Positions 1-6,660 of a DNA stretch of 16,676 nt are shown here, piece after piece. The stretch is from Coriobacteriales bacterium (GTDB lineage: Bacteria; Actinomycetota; Coriobacteriia; Coriobacteriales; UBA8131), in NCBI GenBank assembly GCA_031254905.1, contig JAIRTN010000075.1:1-16676 (forward strand). Direction: 5' to 3'. How positions within the stretch are numbered: position 1 is the stretch's first letter; every line of letters begins with the position of its first letter. Position numbers and translations under genes: made by a program. The notes below the pieces were generated by a model, which did not search any database, was not told where the DNA came from, and saw only the letters and a program-made list of their open reading frames with translations.

Positions 1-331
1 TTCCGTCTATATTGAACAACTGACCAGTTTCCGTTACTGCGTTGGTTCCGGTAATGAAGGTATCGGCGCTGAAGTTTTTTAAATAAATGTCTCGTTTTTC
101 TTCAGGCATCAGCGCAGGCTGGTGTTTATCGTAAAAAACAAAGCGTCCGCCTCGCAGATAGTCAAACACACCTGTTTCTTCCAAAGTAATAGAATCGCCG
201 CAGCCAATGGTCTCGCCGTCGCTAAGCAAAGTCGAAAGAAGGGCAATCAATTCACGCGAATCCCTGACGAAAAACCCTGACATATTGTTTTTAGATAGGT
301 TCGCGATAGTGGTGCGAATGCTCTCATTCAT
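1..331 (-). CDS. LUD-domain (LutC/YkgG-like, DUF162) protein, N-terminal part
   Basis: The visible 110 codons start at ATG 331 behind a strong GGAGGG site nine bases upstream; the rest lies left of the window. The segment GCGDSITLEETGVFDYLR (about residues 44-61) matches the glycine-rich 'GxGxSxTLEExG' signature of the LUD/DUF162 family, as does the later TFITGTNAVTETG. The family includes LutC of lactate oxidation and many stand-alone proteins of unknown substrate in anaerobes, so a metabolic role is likely but the substrate cannot be named. Codon use is more AT-rich than in the pilus genes, which suggests a different history. It is transcribed in the same direction as the tad operon but lies 253 bases beyond its last gene and has its own candidate promoter, so it is probably a separate unit. 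The family call is fairly sure; the function is not. Confidence 0.8.
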   Translation of the reverse strand, partial: MNESIRTTIANLSKNNMSGFFVRDSRELIALLSTLLSDGETIGCGDSITLEETGVFDYLRGGRFVFYDKHQPALMPEEKRDIYLKNFSADTFITGTNAVTETGQLFNIDG

Positions 332-353
332 CTTATGATACCCTCCATCATAT

Positions 354-383
354 ATTATAGTTTGGGGGCAATTGTTGCTCGAA
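354..383 (-). promoter_or_regulatory. Candidate promoter of the LUD gene with an overlapping TTGTT-N5-AACAA inverted repeat
   Basis: On the minus strand a perfect TATAAT (354-359) lies 22 bases before the start codon, with TTCGAG (378-383) 18 bases further upstream as a weak -35. The inverted repeat TTGTT (372-376) / AACAA (382-386) overlaps the -35 and could be an operator. The -10 is convincing; the -35 and the operator are guesses. Confidence 0.45.
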
Positions 384-584
384 CAAACACCTGTATATTG
401 TACGCAATGGATTACCTATAATTGAACTTCAAGAGAGCGACACGTGGACGCAAAATCTGTCACGCATTGTCAAACGATTTGTCCGCAGGGAGTGTGCATT
501 GCGTCATTTGATGGCGGATTAGCCAATTTAACAACGAAAAATTCTCACAATGATTCTGCGAAGACGAGGGGGTGGCAGGAGGAG

Positions 585-1154
585 TCAGTCTTCGATGAGC
601 TCGATGCTTGCCTCGCCAATTTTGATGACAGAGCCGCACTTGAGAGAACGAACGCCCGTCAGGGGAATGTCATCGATAAACGCCTGCTGGGTCGAAGCCT
701 TGCTCTGTGCCCACACCGAGCCCTGCGAGTAATAGAGCCTGAGAAGATGCCGCCTCGATTCGCTATGGGGCAAAACGATGTTGTTGTCACGCGCGCAGCC
801 CACGGTTAGTTCGGCCCCTTCTATTTTGCACAGATAGATGTCGTAGGCGAAAAGCCCTGCGAGCGCGACATGGAAGCGGACTGGCAACAGCATGCCGAGG
901 GATGGGACGGGTGTGGGCGAGAAAGACTCGTTTGGCTCCCTATTAACTATATCTTTAGTTTTTTCGAGCGGTTCCTCAATCCATAATTCCTCGGGTTCCT
1001 CGGCTTCAGCGGCATCAAGAACTTCGTAGGGTACCGAGCCGCCCGAACCGAGGCGCAAGATGGGAAAGCTCGTGTCGTCGAAAGGCTGCAGACAGCCGTA
1101 GCATATCGGCATATCCTCGAATGTCGTGGCGTGGCAATGGGGACAGACCTTCAT
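585..1154 (-). CDS. Zinc-ribbon / degenerate FHA-domain protein, last gene of the tad operon
   Basis: 189 aa. The start ATG 1154 overlaps the stop of the DUF192 gene as ATGA and has a GGAGGAG site eight bases upstream, so translation is probably coupled. Residues 4-21 form a CPHC...CYGC zinc ribbon. An acidic linker (about 48-76) follows, and then an FHA fold at about 107-188 with VGCARDNNIVLP, SRRH (133-136) and the terminal strands KIGEASIEL. FHA domains usually bind phosphothreonine. Here the first-loop Gly-Arg is Gly-Cys (119-120), and the usual Asn-Gly-Thr after the SRRH strand reads QQAFID, so phosphopeptide binding may be lost or altered. No signal peptide or membrane segment is seen, so the protein is predicted to be cytosolic. 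FHA proteins accompany several secretion and pilus systems as scaffolds or regulators; that role here is inferred from position only. Confidence 0.8.
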   Translation of the reverse strand: MKVCPHCHATTFEDMPICYGCLQPFDDTSFPILRLGSGGSVPYEVLDAAEAEEPEELWIEEPLEKTKDIVNREPNESFSPTPVPSLGMLLPVRFHVALAGLFAYDIYLCKIEGAELTVGCARDNNIVLPHSESRRHLLRLYYSQGSVWAQSKASTQQAFIDDIPLTGVRSLKCGSVIKIGEASIELIED

Positions 1155-1636
1155 CCTTGGCACTCCTCCACTCGCGGGCCCGCCAGCTTTAGGGTGTCGC
1201 CCTCGGAAAACCAAGGGGCGGCGGGGGTGCTTCGGCGTTCGAGTACGCAGAGCGCTCCTTTGCGGGAAAGCATCCGATTTGGCGCCACATTTCGCGCGGC
1301 TTTAAGTACGCGGCCCTGCCAATCGATGAAGGCGACGTCGATGGCGCAACGCATGCCAAAGGTGTGGATGCTCCTGCAAGGGAGTAGGGCCAGTACCTCT
1401 CCCCTCTCGCAGACCGCGGAATCCAGAAGTCCTTTCATGCGCGGCCATAGACCCACGGCGAACTCAAGGCGCAGCGGGATGTGTCTGTGCCTTGGTTGTG
1501 TGCGGGGCCGTTCGCCCGCGGGCGCGCCGTGTGGGGCATCGGCCGCTGCGCCACATGGGCCCCCCGCGTGCGCGCAACAGCGTCCATCTCTCAACGTGCC
1601 TTTTCGCTCGGCGGTACATGAAGCACATCCAGCCAT
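1151..1636 (-). CDS. DUF192-family protein within the tad operon
   Basis: 161 aa from ATG 1636, chosen because it has an AAAGG site eight bases upstream and falls just after the stop of the preceding gene (1650). The DUF192 domain covers about residues 53-150: RHIPLRLEFAVG, MKGLL, then PCRSIHTFGMRCAIDVAFID, and the closing WFSEGDTLKL. DUF192 proteins have no established biochemical function. The first 50 residues lie outside the domain and are odd: five cysteines (4, 7, 20, 21, 28) in an Ala/Gly/Arg-rich stretch with no signal peptide. The stop codon overlaps the next start by four bases (ATGA), tying it to the FHA protein. The domain assignment is sound. The start is less sure, because the N-terminal extension could be shorter. 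Confidence 0.8.
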   Translation of the reverse strand: MAGCASCTAERKGTLRDGRCCAHAGGPCGAAADAPHGAPAGERPRTQPRHRHIPLRLEFAVGLWPRMKGLLDSAVCERGEVLALLPCRSIHTFGMRCAIDVAFIDWQGRVLKAARNVAPNRMLSRKGALCVLERRSTPAAPWFSEGDTLKLAGPRVEECQG

Positions 1637-1649
1637 ACGGCCTACCTTT

Positions 1650-2165
1650 CTAAAAGAACTCGGCAACAAGCGAACAACCGCTGTTGTGAGCGGTGCAGAT
1701 GAACAGAACGCCAACTCCCGGCGAGAACGCGGCATCCCTTGGAGTTTCCGCCTCCGCCGGCGCCCCTTGCCACACGTAACTGGCAATGCCTTGGGCGTCC
1801 ATCGAAAGCGGCAACCAACCATTGGCCCGCATCGCCTCATCGAGACTTGCCATCGCCTGCGGCACCTCTTTGCTTGAGACGTAGCCCACCGTCCGACCAC
1901 CGTTGGATACGCCGAGGGGTTCCAGTTCCGGCGAGGCGATACCGAGTGGGTCGTCTACCTCGCCCCCTCCTGCCCTTAGCAGATACTCAATGGTTCCGGG
2001 TGCCTCCACGCGGCGCGCGCAGCCCTCTTGGAACGCAAGAAGCACAAACAGGCATGCGAAGACCCCCAGCACCAACAGCATCGTTCGCCTGCGCTGACGC
2101 CAAAGACCTCCTTCGCCCCTGTGTCGCGCTCCACACCTGCGCTGTTTTGCCAACGCCGCCTTCAT
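1650..2165 (-). CDS. Membrane-anchored protein of unknown function in the tad operon
   Basis: 171 aa, start ATG 2165 behind a GAGGACGG site. An Arg/Lys-rich N-terminus (to residue 27) precedes a single hydrophobic segment (about 28-45), which predicts a short cytosolic tail and an outer domain of about 125 residues. The outer part contains GTIEYLLRAGGG, a predicted helix PQAMASLDEAMRANGW, a tryptophan strand (SYVWQG) and a hydrophobic C-terminal strand with Cys 157 and 164. I recognise no family. It starts 13 bases after the upstream TadE-like gene and ends 13 bases before the DUF192 start, so it is clearly part of the operon. A minor pilus or assembly-factor role is plausible by position only. 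Its layout resembles the other anchored unknown at 5662-6429. Confidence 0.7.
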   Translation of the reverse strand: MKAALAKQRRCGARHRGEGGLWRQRRRTMLLVLGVFACLFVLLAFQEGCARRVEAPGTIEYLLRAGGGEVDDPLGIASPELEPLGVSNGGRTVGYVSSKEVPQAMASLDEAMRANGWLPLSMDAQGIASYVWQGAPAEAETPRDAAFSPGVGVLFICTAHNSGCSLVAEFF

Positions 2166-2178
2166 AGCAACACCGTCC

Positions 2179-2685
2179 TCATAGCAACGCCCCCGGTCTG
2201 AAAGGGTCCACTGTATACAGACGGGTATGCGTTATCCCGGAAAACTCGATGCCAAAAAATGAAGTGCCAAAACCCCATGGCCGGTATTCCAGCCTGCATA
2301 CATAGATTTCATGGTGGGGAAGCGCCACAAAGGTGATGCCGTCTTGCGAAGAAGACCTTGAACCGTCGAGCGCAACGGCGTAGCCCTCAACGGCGGGCCG
2401 CAGGTAGTCGCCTTGTGCGCTCAGAGCCTCGCGCAAGTCATGTTCGACTAAGGCGGCGCAGCGCTCAAGCCCAAAGGAATCAGCCGAAGGCGAGGTTGCC
2501 CTCGTCCGCACGGCCTCAGCCGCCATGCGGTCAAAGCGGGCGCAGTCGCCTAAAAAGACCATGAGGTTTAAGGCGATTGCCATCACGGCCATGACAACAG
2601 GTATGCAGACCGCGAGCTCAACGCTCATCTGTCCTCTGCGGTCACGCCAGAAAAGATGGTGGATGGCGTCACTCCCATACGGCAT
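2179..2685 (-). CDS. TadE-like pseudopilin (second copy)
   Basis: 168 aa from ATG 2685, chosen because AGGAGG lies eight bases upstream; ATG 2691 is only two bases from that site. The gene overlaps the end of the TadG-like gene by 17 bases. Residues 13-23 read WRDRRGQMSVE: a basic stretch, then G18|Q19 with Glu at +5, the cut pattern of Tad prepilins, followed by a hydrophobic helix (about 24-46). The remainder is a periplasmic-like, exported domain with a cysteine pair (Cys 49 just after the helix and another in EIYVCRLEYRPWGFG). TadE-type pseudopilins are processed by the Tad prepilin peptidase and are needed for Flp pilus assembly or adherence. It could equally be called TadF; the two are hard to separate by sequence. 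Confidence 0.75.
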   Translation of the reverse strand: MPYGSDAIHHLFWRDRRGQMSVELAVCIPVVMAVMAIALNLMVFLGDCARFDRMAAEAVRTRATSPSADSFGLERCAALVEHDLREALSAQGDYLRPAVEGYAVALDGSRSSSQDGITFVALPHHEIYVCRLEYRPWGFGTSFFGIEFSGITHTRLYTVDPFRPGALL

Positions 2686-4939
2686 GCGCATTGCCTCCTC
2701 CCACGTCAAACGAAAGCGATGAGAGTACGGTATCCAGCAAGCCCTTACCCCTCTCAACAACCGCGGGAGGGAGGGCCACCTTGAGGGGAATCTGAGGCAG
2801 GCCGGGCGCATCGCCAAAGCTGATGGTAAAAAGCGTAATCTCGCTTTCGAGTTGCTGTTCTCCTCGTATCCTCAACTCGGCAACCAAGCCGTCAAAGATA
2901 CTCGACGCAAGCGTGCCGCTCCCCGAACCCGGCAGGGCAGAATACGCCTCCTTCGCCGCAACCAACCCGGCAGCGGCCGGTGAATCGCTGCTTCTCAACA
3001 CATGAATGCTATTTATCAGCACTGGCTTGGGTGTATCCAAATCCACTCCCTGCAAACCCACCGCCTCAATAGTCTCCCGCAGCGTCTGTTCGGCCCACGA
3101 GGCAAGCGGCGTTGTACCGATAAACGGTACCGCGCGTATGGCATCGCCAACGCCTTTTGTCAGCGCCTCGACCCCCTCGCTGTAGTAAAACAGCGCGCCG
3201 CCCCACAAATCGAAAACCCGGTCGAAGGCCCCGAGCGACCACCCCAGCGCGCCTTGCGCATCGGCGTCTGACTTCGCCTTTTCGAGAAAGGAGGCAATGA
3301 TGTTATTGCCGTCGTCGGCTACGTCCTCGGCAAGCGCGGCGGCGGAAAGCGCGACGCGCGGCTGAAGCGCGACGTCGCCTGCCATAAGGGGATTGGTAAA
3401 TACGCCGGGCACCCTGTGGGCGGATACGTCGATGGCAATCGCGATACAGCCGTGTCGCCCCGGTGGATGGGGAGACAATCGCGGGGTTTCGAGGGCAGCG
3501 AGCGCCTCGGCAAAGGCATCGAAGGCCTCCCCTGCCGATTCCTCGGCCCCGCGCGTGTGCTCGCGATAGGTCTTGGAAGCCGCCTCATAACGCCTTGCCG
3601 CGTCGGCGATAATACGGTAGTGGTACTCAAACCCGTTTGCGATGGAAGTTGAAGCGCTGGCAACCCGGCCAATCGTATTGATGTCGAGGCCGCAGACGTC
3701 ACAAGACTCATAACGACCATCCTCAAGTGACGCGATAGAGCCAAGTCCTACGATGTCGCCGTCGATTCCCGGACAGGACGACAGCGCGTGGATATGCCCC
3801 GCGGAATCGACGGGAAACACCGCGTCGGTATACAGACGCGTCGTTCGTATCTCGGCGTTATTGCGCGCGAGCAGAGGAAAATAGGCATCGAGGACGCCAT
3901 CGGCGTCGGTGCGCGCGTATCCTCTCCCCATTTCCTCAACCGCGTAGCTGAAAAAGAGCCTGCGAGCGGTTGAGCGAACCTGTTCACTCAACGATGAGTC
4001 GGCGGGCCCCTCGATTGCCAAACGCCTTTGGTAATAGGCTTTGGCCCGCGCAAAGGCGTAGTCGAACTTCCAGAGCGAGACCGACGAGAAGAAGGGATTT
4101 TGCGCCCCCGCAAGACCCGCGAGCCGTCCCGCCCGCTCGTAGAGGCAGTAGTTCGGCTCGGCGCCGCAGTCGGCCTCATAGCCCTCGCGCTTTGCCTGCT
4201 CCATCTCGCGGCGGGCGTCCTCTGCCTCGGTGGCGACTTCGCTCGTGCCCTGATTGTGCTCCGCGATAGTGTCCGCGGAGCCCTGCGCCCCGTCATCGCT
4301 GGGAAACGCCGTTTCCTCCCCCGAAAGAGGCATGAGTATCGCGAGGCCCAGATACCGTGCCTCTCCCTCGGCGGAAAAGCTGTTGGCGCTGATGGTGGCC
4401 ATCGCGTTTGCCACGGCAAGGAAGGGCAGGGCCTTCTGCAGACTGTCGAGGGCGCTGGCGGCCTGCCGCGCGCATTTGTCGCGCGCGTCGAACACATTGC
4501 GCCCGAAATCCATCAGCTTCGCCCCTATCTCCTGACAATAGGGAATGCAACTTACAACGATGGCAACGCCGTATACTAATATTCCAAACAGGCTGAGGGA
4601 CAGCACAACGGCATCGGCGACACGGGCAATGACGTAGTACTCGCCGACCACATTCTCCGCCGCAAGCGCCCCCGCGTCGGCGGCAAACTGTATGTCGCCC
4701 GCCGTCGAGTTAATCCAGTAGATTTGAGCCGAAGTAAAGAGCAGGGCGATGACCAGCAGCAAGGCGATGGCCACGCCCACGCTGGTAAAGCCGCCGTCCC
4801 GCGCGATAAAAACGGAGCCGCGCCTCTCTCCACAACTTTCTCCACAACTCTCCCCTTGGCTCTCCCCTCGCGTCGCCTCGCGCCTCTCCCCAGCCTCCAA
4901 AACGCCCTCCGAAAAACCCGTCGTCCGCCCTAATCCCAT
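2669..4939 (-). CDS. tadG: TadG-like pilus assembly protein, large
   Basis: 756 aa from ATG 4939; a GTG four codons earlier is also possible. The gene overlaps the preceding tadE end by 10 bases. After a polar 48-residue N-terminus, a membrane helix (about 51-72) leads into QFAADAGALAAENVV (84-98), the typical TadG element after the helix. A second hydrophobic segment lies at about 108-136. The long remainder is a mostly helical exported domain with few cysteines, and ends in a TISFGDAPGLPQIPLKV-type region. No cut site with Glu+5 is present, in contrast to the pilins and TadE proteins; the helix begins at DGGFTSVG. Residues 25-40 carry tandem GES(Q/C) tetrapeptides. TadG proteins are anchored components required for Flp pilus function in studied systems. 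This one is longer than many and lacks an obvious von Willebrand (VWA) domain. Confidence 0.75.
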   Translation of the reverse strand: MGLGRTTGFSEGVLEAGERREATRGESQGESCGESCGERRGSVFIARDGGFTSVGVAIALLLVIALLFTSAQIYWINSTAGDIQFAADAGALAAENVVGEYYVIARVADAVVLSLSLFGILVYGVAIVVSCIPYCQEIGAKLMDFGRNVFDARDKCARQAASALDSLQKALPFLAVANAMATISANSFSAEGEARYLGLAILMPLSGEETAFPSDDGAQGSADTIAEHNQGTSEVATEAEDARREMEQAKREGYEADCGAEPNYCLYERAGRLAGLAGAQNPFFSSVSLWKFDYAFARAKAYYQRRLAIEGPADSSLSEQVRSTARRLFFSYAVEEMGRGYARTDADGVLDAYFPLLARNNAEIRTTRLYTDAVFPVDSAGHIHALSSCPGIDGDIVGLGSIASLEDGRYESCDVCGLDINTIGRVASASTSIANGFEYHYRIIADAARRYEAASKTYREHTRGAEESAGEAFDAFAEALAALETPRLSPHPPGRHGCIAIAIDVSAHRVPGVFTNPLMAGDVALQPRVALSAAALAEDVADDGNNIIASFLEKAKSDADAQGALGWSLGAFDRVFDLWGGALFYYSEGVEALTKGVGDAIRAVPFIGTTPLASWAEQTLRETIEAVGLQGVDLDTPKPVLINSIHVLRSSDSPAAAGLVAAKEAYSALPGSGSGTLASSIFDGLVAELRIRGEQQLESEITLFTISFGDAPGLPQIPLKVALPPAVVERGKGLLDTVLSSLSFDVGGGNAHAVWE

Positions 4940-5481
4940 TGTTCCACCCACTCCCGTGGCGTGATGCCGCCGCTACCTGCCACCCAATCCGGCTGACTTC
5001 GCCCGCTTGCCACAACTTCCTGCGTCAAGTAGCCCTGCGCGTCGCACATTCCCAAAAGACTGCTGCCCCAACCGAGCAGAGGTAGAGGCTTAAGCCTGTT
5101 AAGAATACGCACGGAGACAGTGCCCGAGCCTTCATCTCCGCTTTGCTCGATTACCCAAGAACAACCGTCTTCATGCGCGTGGAAAATATCAATTGGCGGG
5201 ATGGCCGCAAGGCGCCGCTTGATGTAGCCCTCATATTTGTCATCCGAATAGCTTCCCTGCGCCGTCTTGGTCGAAAGCAGACGGCAGCCCTCAGAGGCGG
5301 CGTTTTGCATGACCATGCGGTTGTAGAGGAGAATCATCGGCTGGGTAAGCATCAGTAAAAGAAGAAAAAGAATGGGGATAAGAACGGCCGCTTCGACCGT
5401 GCCCTGACCCTTCCGTGAGCGCAGGAGAAAGGCCAAGCGACGGACGTGCCGTCTGTCACCGTCATCAGTAAAGGAGAACAT
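4930..5481 (-). CDS. tadE: TadE-like pseudopilin
   Basis: 183 aa from ATG 5481 with an AGGGACGG site six bases upstream; TTG 5487 is less likely. It overlaps the upstream pilin gene by 17 bases. RSRKG25|QGTVEAAVLIPILFLLLL shows the Tad prepilin cut pattern (Gly, then Glu at +5) and the hydrophobic helix. MVMQNAASEGCRLLST after the helix is characteristic of TadE. The exported domain of about 125 residues contains Cys 64, 107 and 146. TadE is matured by the Tad prepilin peptidase and acts as a pseudopilin in Flp pilus biogenesis. The order tadE, TadG-like, TadE-like matches the usual TadEFG block. Confidence 0.82.
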   Translation of the reverse strand: MFSFTDDGDRRHVRRLAFLLRSRKGQGTVEAAVLIPILFLLLLMLTQPMILLYNRMVMQNAASEGCRLLSTKTAQGSYSDDKYEGYIKRRLAAIPPIDIFHAHEDGCSWVIEQSGDEGSGTVSVRILNRLKPLPLLGWGSSLLGMCDAQGYLTQEVVASGRSQPDWVAGSGGITPREWVEQWD

Positions 5482-5659
5482 CGCCAACCGTCCCTGCCGT
5501 ATTACCCGTTATCGCGTGAGATGCGCTCTCGGCGGCATGCTCGACGAACAGACCGATTTCCAGCGTTCGCGCGAGTGTGCCGAGCGAAAGGATGACGACG
5601 ATGAGGATGAGCCCTATGATGAGGTACTCGACCGTCGCCTGTCCGGAAGTCCCCAGCAT
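5465..5659 (-). CDS. Second Flp-type pilin or small pseudopilin
   Basis: 64 aa from ATG 5659; a longer frame upstream lies inside the preceding gene and is an artefact. The start follows that gene's stop by two bases, with GGAAGG/AGGGGA upstream. MLGTSG6|QATVEYLIIGLILIVVIL has a Gly cut site followed by Glu-Tyr at +5/+6, the Flp signature. The mature form would be 58 aa: one hydrophobic helix (about residues 12-30) plus a short polar tail. It differs from the main Flp at 6439-6660 in its very short leader and longer tail. It could be a minor pilin, an initiator, or a truncated TadE. The prepilin character is clear; the role is not. Confidence 0.75.
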   Translation of the reverse strand: MLGTSGQATVEYLIIGLILIVVILSLGTLARTLEIGLFVEHAAESASHAITGNTAGTVGDVLLY

Positions 5660-5661
5660 GG

Positions 5662-6429
5662 CTATCCCCTGCCTTCCGCACTCGACACCACGACGGGCGC
5701 GGAAGGAGCGGTAGACAAGCCGCCCGCAACAGGAGCAGCAGGCACGGCAGGAGCGGCAGGCGCGCCGTCCGCAGCAAGCATCGCAAGCTGCGGCGGAAGG
5801 CTCGTCCGTATCACGGTGACACAAAGCTGATTTGTCTCGCTTCGCAGCGCCAGCGGCTTCTCGGGAATAAGCATGATGACAAGTGATGCCTCTCCTCGCT
5901 CATCAAGCGTACAGCCCCATGCCTCGCCATAAAGGTCGAGATAGCCCGCCTCCACAAGTTTCATGCCGCTGCGCTGAAGCTCCAGCAGTAGTTCTTTAGC
6001 CACGTCTTTGCAGGAGGCCTCGCCGCGTGCCTTCCATGTCTCGATATTTGTGCCCCTCGTATAGCCATGTGGCCGCAGGGACGGGGGAAGCGGGACGGGT
6101 GGCGCACAGAGAAACGTGCCGTCCTCATCCCCATCCAATCCTGCGTCTTTGTTCCATCCAAAGAGCTTTGCTTCCGCCGGGGAATCTGTCCTTGGCACCG
6201 CTGAGGCTTCCCGCCCCTCCGCGCTCAGAGACAGGCTCGCCTCTGAGCGCCCTTCCTCCATAACAAAGGGAGCCGGCCCGCTGCCCTCCTCGCCTTCCCC
6301 CGCTTTTCCGTACAGGGAGAGCAGGAACACCATCGCTGCCACGACGGCGAGAAGGAGCAGCCCGAGGAGGAAGAGCCGACTGCCGGGGGTTTCCGCCCGT
6401 GCTTTCGTATCGCTGCCTGAAGCACGCAT
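5662..6429 (-). CDS. Membrane-anchored, four-cysteine protein of unknown function in the tad operon
   Basis: 255 aa, start ATG 6429 with AGGA seven bases upstream and nine bases after the flp stop. A polar N-terminus and one hydrophobic segment (about 19-39) precede an acidic/Ser-rich linker (41-105). An exported domain (about 106-218) has cysteines at 108, 140, 173 and 203, an even number that could form two disulfides. A helix DVAKELLLELQ (142-152) is followed by strands around EAWGCTLDE and ASLVIMLIP. The last 35 residues are Ala/Pro/Val-rich and low in complexity. I do not recognise a family. Its place between the two pilin genes suggests a pilus-associated role such as a minor subunit, tip protein or assembly factor; this is inference. 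Confidence 0.72.
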   Translation of the reverse strand: MRASGSDTKARAETPGSRLFLLGLLLLAVVAAMVFLLSLYGKAGEGEEGSGPAPFVMEEGRSEASLSLSAEGREASAVPRTDSPAEAKLFGWNKDAGLDGDEDGTFLCAPPVPLPPSLRPHGYTRGTNIETWKARGEASCKDVAKELLLELQRSGMKLVEAGYLDLYGEAWGCTLDERGEASLVIMLIPEKPLALRSETNQLCVTVIRTSLPPQLAMLAADGAPAAPAVPAAPVAGGLSTAPSAPVVVSSAEGRG

Positions 6430-6438
6430 CGCGCAATC

Positions 6439-6660
6439 CTAAAGGCTGTTGACGCCGTTGGATATTGCGTCCCAGAGGTCTTGGAGTTTGCCGCGAAACG
6501 CGACGACCGCAATTATCGCGATAACCACCAGCACGCCGACCAAGATGGCGTACTCCGTTGTCCCCTGCCCCTTGCAGTCGCGGAGTTTTGCCGAGCCCTC
6601 CGCCCAGATTTTGTACCAACAACGACTTAGATGCTCATTCAATGCCTTAAACATTGTCAT
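6439..6660 (-). CDS. flp: Flp-family major pilin precursor
   Basis: 73 aa from ATG 6660, which overlaps the tadC stop as TGATG; ATG 6654 with a GGGG site is a near-equal alternative. The leader of about 31 residues ends DCKG31|QGTTEYAILVGVLVVIAII. Cleavage after Gly31 gives a mature pilin of 42 residues with Glu5-Tyr6, the hallmark of Flp pilins, then a hydrophobic helix and a short tail RGKLQDLWDAISNGVNSL. Flp subunits are cut by a prepilin peptidase (TadV/CpaA), which is not encoded in this window, and polymerise into the bundle-forming Flp pilus. The gene lies directly behind tadABC, so it is probably made in step with its assembly machine. Confidence 0.9.
   Translation of the reverse strand: MTMFKALNEHLSRCWYKIWAEGSAKLRDCKGQGTTEYAILVGVLVVIAIIAVVAFRGKLQDLWDAISNGVNSL

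Noticed and set aside
444..809. Plus-strand open frame from GTG 444
   Set aside because: More than half is antisense to the FHA gene, and there is no domain or good ribosome site. Kept only as part of a finding on the gap.
1131..1877. Plus-strand open frame (248 codons) opposite the DUF192 gene
   Set aside because: No recognisable domain; the minus strand encodes a recognisable DUF192 domain with coupled starts and stops.
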